Assembly (NCBI RefSeq): GCF_000826545.1
Contig: NZ_CDME01000011.1
Location: forward strand, 1,440,657 to 1,504,656
Length of the DNA stretch: 64,000 nucleotides
Source: Kibdelosporangium sp. MJ126-NF4
GTDB lineage: Bacteria > Actinomycetota > Actinomycetes > Mycobacteriales > Pseudonocardiaceae
Direction: 5' to 3'
Position numbers and translations under genes: made by a program. The notes under the pieces are model-generated. The model made no database searches. It saw only the letters and a list, made by a program, of their open reading frames with translations, and was not told the DNA's origin. How positions within the stretch are numbered: the stretch's first letter is position 1; the number at the start of each line of letters is the position of its first letter. Positions 61,178 through 64,000 of this stretch are shown one piece after another.

Positions 61178-61726
61178 CTATTCCCGCCCGCCGAACTGCC
61201 AGTTGTGCACCTCGATGTCGGCGTACCCGTCCTGGGACAGCACGGCTCGTGCCGCCTGTGCGTCCGGTGCCCTGAGCAACACCGCCGTCCCCAGCCACAG
61301 CGATTCGTCGTCGGACAGCAGCGGCCCGTACGCGATCAGCTCGTCCTTGTCCTGCGGCACGGCGAGGTCCACGGCCGTCCCCGAGCCGAGCCCGAGCACC
61401 AGGTACCGGTTGCCACCGTGGCGGCCACCGGCGAAGTCCCACATCTTGCGGCCCAACAGGTTGTGCCACCGGCGAAGCAGAACGTCCCGGTACACACCGG
61501 CCTGGTAGGTGGGCTCGTCGAAGACGAACGCACGGGCCGCGGCGGGATCGGGGAGATCGAGGATGTGCACGCTGCCGGTCGCGTTCTCGCCGTCGTCCGC
61601 CATGGTCGGGCCACGCGCGATCATCTCGGCCGCGTACCGGTCCATGTAGGACCTGTGGTCCTCCAGCATCTCGTCGCGCAGAGGATTGGAACCGGGCCGA
61701 TCACGGTGGTAGCAGAAGAACTCCAT
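61178..61726 (-). CDS. Two-domain YciI-like protein
   Basis: Encodes 182 residues. Two ferredoxin-like YciI modules appear in tandem: HRDRPGSNPLRDEMLEDHRSYMDRYAAEMIARGPTMADD and RYLVLGLGSGTAVDLAVPQDKDELIAYGPLLSDDE with LLRAPDAQAARAVLSQDGYADIEVHNW. Single-domain homologues are often fused or coupled to enzymes and are thought to be catalytic or stabilising subunits. Family activity is not established. Confidence 0.82.
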   Translation of the reverse strand: MEFFCYHRDRPGSNPLRDEMLEDHRSYMDRYAAEMIARGPTMADDGENATGSVHILDLPDPAAARAFVFDEPTYQAGVYRDVLLRRWHNLLGRKMWDFAGGRHGGNRYLVLGLGSGTAVDLAVPQDKDELIAYGPLLSDDESLWLGTAVLLRAPDAQAARAVLSQDGYADIEVHNWQFGGRE

Positions 61727-61771
61727 ACCTCAGTCTTCCACTGCTACCCGCCGTGACGGCCCGGCCCTGTG

Positions 61772-62407
61772 TCAGTAAGCGATTTCGGTTGTGACCTGGT
61801 GGGTTTTCGCGTCGGCGATCGTGTCGAGGAGGTGGCTGGCCAGGTCGGCGCGGGAGATCGACCAGCAGCCCTTGAGCTTGCCCCCGGTCCGCGTGCGGTA
61901 GTCCGCGGTCAGCTCACCGTTGGTCAGGCGGGCGGCGCGGACGATCGTCCAGTCCCGATCGCTGGCCAGCACACGGCGTTCCATCTCCATCATGTCCGCG
62001 TACGGCCTGCGCAGCAGGGGGTGCAGCAGGAACCTGGCCACGAGCCATTCCAGCGGCTGGCTCGGCGGGGGGATGTGTACCGAACTCGTCGACACCACCT
62101 GCAGCCGCCGCACGCCTGTGCGGGCCATCGCCGTGAGGATGTTGCCGGTTCCCTCCGAGTACACGGTTGTCGCGTGCCGCTTGTAGCCGATGCCGAGCGC
62201 CGACACCACGGCGTCGACACCGTCGACCACTTTGTACACGCGCTCAGGGTCGAGCACGTCGCCGCGCTCGACCCTGAGCCTGGGGTGCTGGACAGGCATC
62301 GCAGCCGGATTCCTGGCCAGCACCACCACGTCGTGCCAGCGCTGCAGGGCTTGGCGGGTCAGTTCCACACCCGTGCCGCCCGTCGCGCCGAACACCGCTA
62401 TCCGCAT
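61772..62407 (-). CDS. Atypical SDR/NmrA-like NAD(P)-binding protein
   Basis: Encodes 211 residues. The Rossmann start RIAVFGATGGTGVELTRQALQRWHDVVVLAR (GATGGTG) and VVSALGIGYKRH, VVSTSSV sequence match NAD(P)H-dependent atypical short-chain oxidoreductases. No canonical YxxxK pair is visible. It may reduce a small molecule or act as an NAD(P)H sensor. The start overlaps the stop of the monooxygenase gene by one base (TGATG), indicating one operon. Confidence 0.85.
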   Translation of the reverse strand: MRIAVFGATGGTGVELTRQALQRWHDVVVLARNPAAMPVQHPRLRVERGDVLDPERVYKVVDGVDAVVSALGIGYKRHATTVYSEGTGNILTAMARTGVRRLQVVSTSSVHIPPPSQPLEWLVARFLLHPLLRRPYADMMEMERRVLASDRDWTIVRAARLTNGELTADYRTRTGGKLKGCWSISRADLASHLLDTIADAKTHQVTTEIAY

Positions 62408-63810
62408 CAGCCCGCCTTCGCCACCACGTCGACCAGCTCAGCCCGGGAGGCACCCGGCAACTGCGGCGGCGGACCACCCGCCAGCGCCTTGCCGATCCGT
62501 GCCTTGATCTCCGGGTCCTGGTAGAGCGTGTCCGGGGTCTTCAGCATCATCATCACGGTGGCCACCCGGCGCCAGACTTCCTCGTCCTTCGTCGACGCCG
62601 CCACCGCGATCCCGAAGTTGACCACTCCGGCCGGTGGGCGCTGCGGCGGCTGACCGGCCACCGTCGCCTCCCACATGGCCGCCCGGCCGCGGTCGTTGGC
62701 GACCGCCTCCTCCCACCACGGCCGCAGCAGCCGTTCGGTCAGCTCCACGTACGCCTGTGCCTGCTTGGGGCCGACCTCGGGGTGCTCGTCGAGCATGTCG
62801 GCCAGCAGGTACGCGTGCTGCAGGCCCAGCGACACACCGCGGCCGTAGGACGGGTTCGTGGTGCAGACCGAGTCGCCGATGCCGAAGAAGCCCTGCACCG
62901 GCTGGGGCAGGCGCAACGAGTTGTCCAGGCTGCCCATCGCGTACACCGGTGAGATCGGCTCGGAGTTGCCCGGCGCCACCCAGCCCGCCAGCAGCGGCGT
63001 CGCCCGCACGGCCGCGGTGAACGCCTCCTCGTTGCGCAGGCCCTTGAGCGCGTTGTCCTCGGGCAGGATGCCGAACGAGATCGAGAAGGTCTTGTTGTCG
63101 CCGAGGAACAGCACGGCAGTGTAGTGGTCCCACAGCCCGCCCGCGCCGAAGCCGCGGTTGATCGGACCCGGGGGAGTGTCGGCGGTCATCCGGTAGAACC
63201 GCGTGTAGTAGGTGATCTTGCAGCTCTCGCTCTGCGTCGCGGGCGCGGGCAGGCCCGCGTCGGTCAGCCAGGTCTCCGCAGCCGAACGCCTGCCGGTCGC
63301 GTCGATGACAATGTCGGACGTGTGGGTGTAGCCGCCTTCCAGTCGGACGCCGGTGACCCGGCCGTTCTCGGAGACCAGGCCGCGGACGGTCTTGCCCGTG
63401 CTGATCCGGATGTTCGGCCGTGCCTGTGCGCGCTTGCGCAGCGCCAGCTCGAACGTCGACCGGCGGGCGATCACCATCCGCAGGTCCTTGTCCTCCGGGC
63501 GGGGATCGACCTTGCCCAGCATCGGCGGGGTGTAGTCGGTGAGGTGGACCTCGGTGCAGCCGGAGGCGAGCAGTTCGTCGTGCACGTCCGCGGCGCGGTC
63601 GCGTAACAGGTTGCAGCCCAGCGACGCGAACGCGTGCGACTGGACACCCTGCGGGACCGTCGGGCGCTTCGCGGCGAAGGCCTCGTCCACTGTCGACGGT
63701 TGTGGGTCCGCCGACCGTTCCAGGATCTCGACCTGGTGTCCCTTGTCGGCGAGGGCGATCGCGGCTCCGAGACCGAGCACGCTACCGCCGATGATGGTGA
63801 CAGTACTCAT
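62407..63810 (-). CDS. FAD-dependent monooxygenase
   Basis: Encodes 467 residues. An N-terminal GxGxxx FAD motif (VTIIGGSVLGLGAAIALADKGHQVEILERS), the DG-like segment IDATGRRSAAETWL, and a GDS motif (FFGIGDSVCTTNPSYGRG) place it in the group A flavoprotein hydroxylases near the tryptophan-halogenase/geranylgeranyl-reductase branches. It should oxidise an aromatic or polyketide substrate with NAD(P)H. A partial SnoaL-like gene precedes it by 21 bp, supporting a tailoring function. Confidence 0.85.
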   Translation of the reverse strand: MSTVTIIGGSVLGLGAAIALADKGHQVEILERSADPQPSTVDEAFAAKRPTVPQGVQSHAFASLGCNLLRDRAADVHDELLASGCTEVHLTDYTPPMLGKVDPRPEDKDLRMVIARRSTFELALRKRAQARPNIRISTGKTVRGLVSENGRVTGVRLEGGYTHTSDIVIDATGRRSAAETWLTDAGLPAPATQSESCKITYYTRFYRMTADTPPGPINRGFGAGGLWDHYTAVLFLGDNKTFSISFGILPEDNALKGLRNEEAFTAAVRATPLLAGWVAPGNSEPISPVYAMGSLDNSLRLPQPVQGFFGIGDSVCTTNPSYGRGVSLGLQHAYLLADMLDEHPEVGPKQAQAYVELTERLLRPWWEEAVANDRGRAAMWEATVAGQPPQRPPAGVVNFGIAVAASTKDEEVWRRVATVMMMLKTPDTLYQDPEIKARIGKALAGGPPPQLPGASRAELVDVVAKAG

Positions 63811-63831
63811 TGCTTGCGTGTCCCCCTGTTG

Positions 63832-64000
63832 TCAGGAATTCCAGAACTCGTCCGTCGCGTGCACGTCGTTGGGGTAGGTCCAGAACTCCGCGATCCGGCC
63901 GTCCACGATCCTTGCCACGTTCACGAACGGCATCTCCAGCACCCGGCCCTTGCGCTCGTAGCGCGTGTTCAGCAGTGCGTACGCGTGTCCCTCGCTCGCG
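63832..64000 (-). CDS. SnoaL-like/NTF2-fold protein (partial, cut by window edge)
   Basis: Only the last 55 codons are present; the start lies beyond the window. The visible part (GHAYALLNTRYERKGRVLEM, PFVNVARIVDGRIAEFWTYP, NDVHATDEFW) is the C-terminal half of a nuclear-transport-factor-2-like ketosteroid isomerase/SnoaL domain. It precedes the FAD monooxygenase gene by 21 bp on the same strand. Together with the SnoaL-like gene at 58917 it suggests aromatic tailoring chemistry. Confidence 0.75.
   Translation of the reverse strand, partial: ASEGHAYALLNTRYERKGRVLEMPFVNVARIVDGRIAEFWTYPNDVHATDEFWNS

Overview
The window is high-GC, gene-dense actinobacterial chromosome. Frequent GTG starts, ATGA/GTGA/TGATG overlaps between neighbouring genes, a type VII (ESX) substrate island with an EspG-type chaperone, an ECF sigma factor paired with a CU044_5270-type membrane protein, an F420-type LLM oxidoreductase and a DnaE1-type replicative polymerase of about 1184 residues together suggest the order Pseudonocardiales (Amycolatopsis/Kibdelosporangium/Lentzea-like). 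The genus cannot be fixed from the sequence. I saw no rRNA, tRNA, CRISPR array, integrase or transposase.

Layout. 1-4.4 kb: an AT-richer patch carrying a DUF3841 gene, then a TPR protein, a small lipoprotein and an HTH-NACHT membrane protein. 4.5-9.0 kb: a compact ESX/type VII secretion island (PPE/WXG-like substrates, EspG-like chaperone, EspL/YbaB-like protein, EspC-like protein) without the ATPase or membrane channel. 9.0-11.2 kb: a secreted esterase and a beta-lactamase-fold serine hydrolase, apparently translationally coupled to each other. 11.2-12.3 kb: a noncoding gap with two inverted copies of a roughly 260-bp palindromic repeat. 12.3-15.2 kb: a GH31 glycosidase with a discoidin-like module and a small gene remnant beyond its stop. 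15.2-17.8 kb: operator-like palindromes, a divergent Nramp-type transporter and a coupled membrane partner. 17.9-19.6 kb: a NarL-type two-component pair convergent with a degenerate NuoF-like gene (19.6-20.7 kb). 20.9-28.5 kb: secreted 5'-nucleotidase, a nitrilase-like protein divergent from a MarR-like regulator, trypsin-like protease, CGNR regulator with a divergent dehalogenase-like hydrolase and a palindromic operator, secreted cyclophilin and a small membrane protein. 28.6-33.6 kb: an NB-ARC/TPR signalling protein, a serpin lipoprotein and an orphan GAF histidine kinase. 33.7-36.6 kb: a PhyH dioxygenase/asparagine synthetase pair. 36.5-39.1 kb: LysR, ECF sigma factor and cognate-type membrane protein. 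39.2-45.1 kb: dnaE1, a DUF695 protein and an aspartate-type aminotransferase. 45.2-52.9 kb: Ser/Thr kinase, PLD-like membrane protein, DAO-type oxidase, proline/glutamine-rich membrane protein, phytase-like secreted protein and DUF1905. 53.1-64 kb: redox and tailoring-type enzymes (MDR reductase, DHA2 exporter, BBE-type oxidase, LLM oxidoreductase, SnoaL-like cyclase, YciI protein, NAD(P)-binding protein, FAD monooxygenase, partial SnoaL-like protein) with an RCC1 repeat protein and a long imperfect palindrome between them.

How the parts work together. Apart from dnaE1, most genes are accessory or environmental: secretion substrates, secreted hydrolases, one- and two-component regulators, STAND-type signalling ATPases and oxidoreductases. 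The least described assemblies are the nitrilase-like/MarR-like divergent pair, the Nramp-like protein without the canonical metal motifs plus its coupled partner, the PhyH-AsnB pair, and the palindromic repeats. All functions come from reading motifs by eye; no database search was run.
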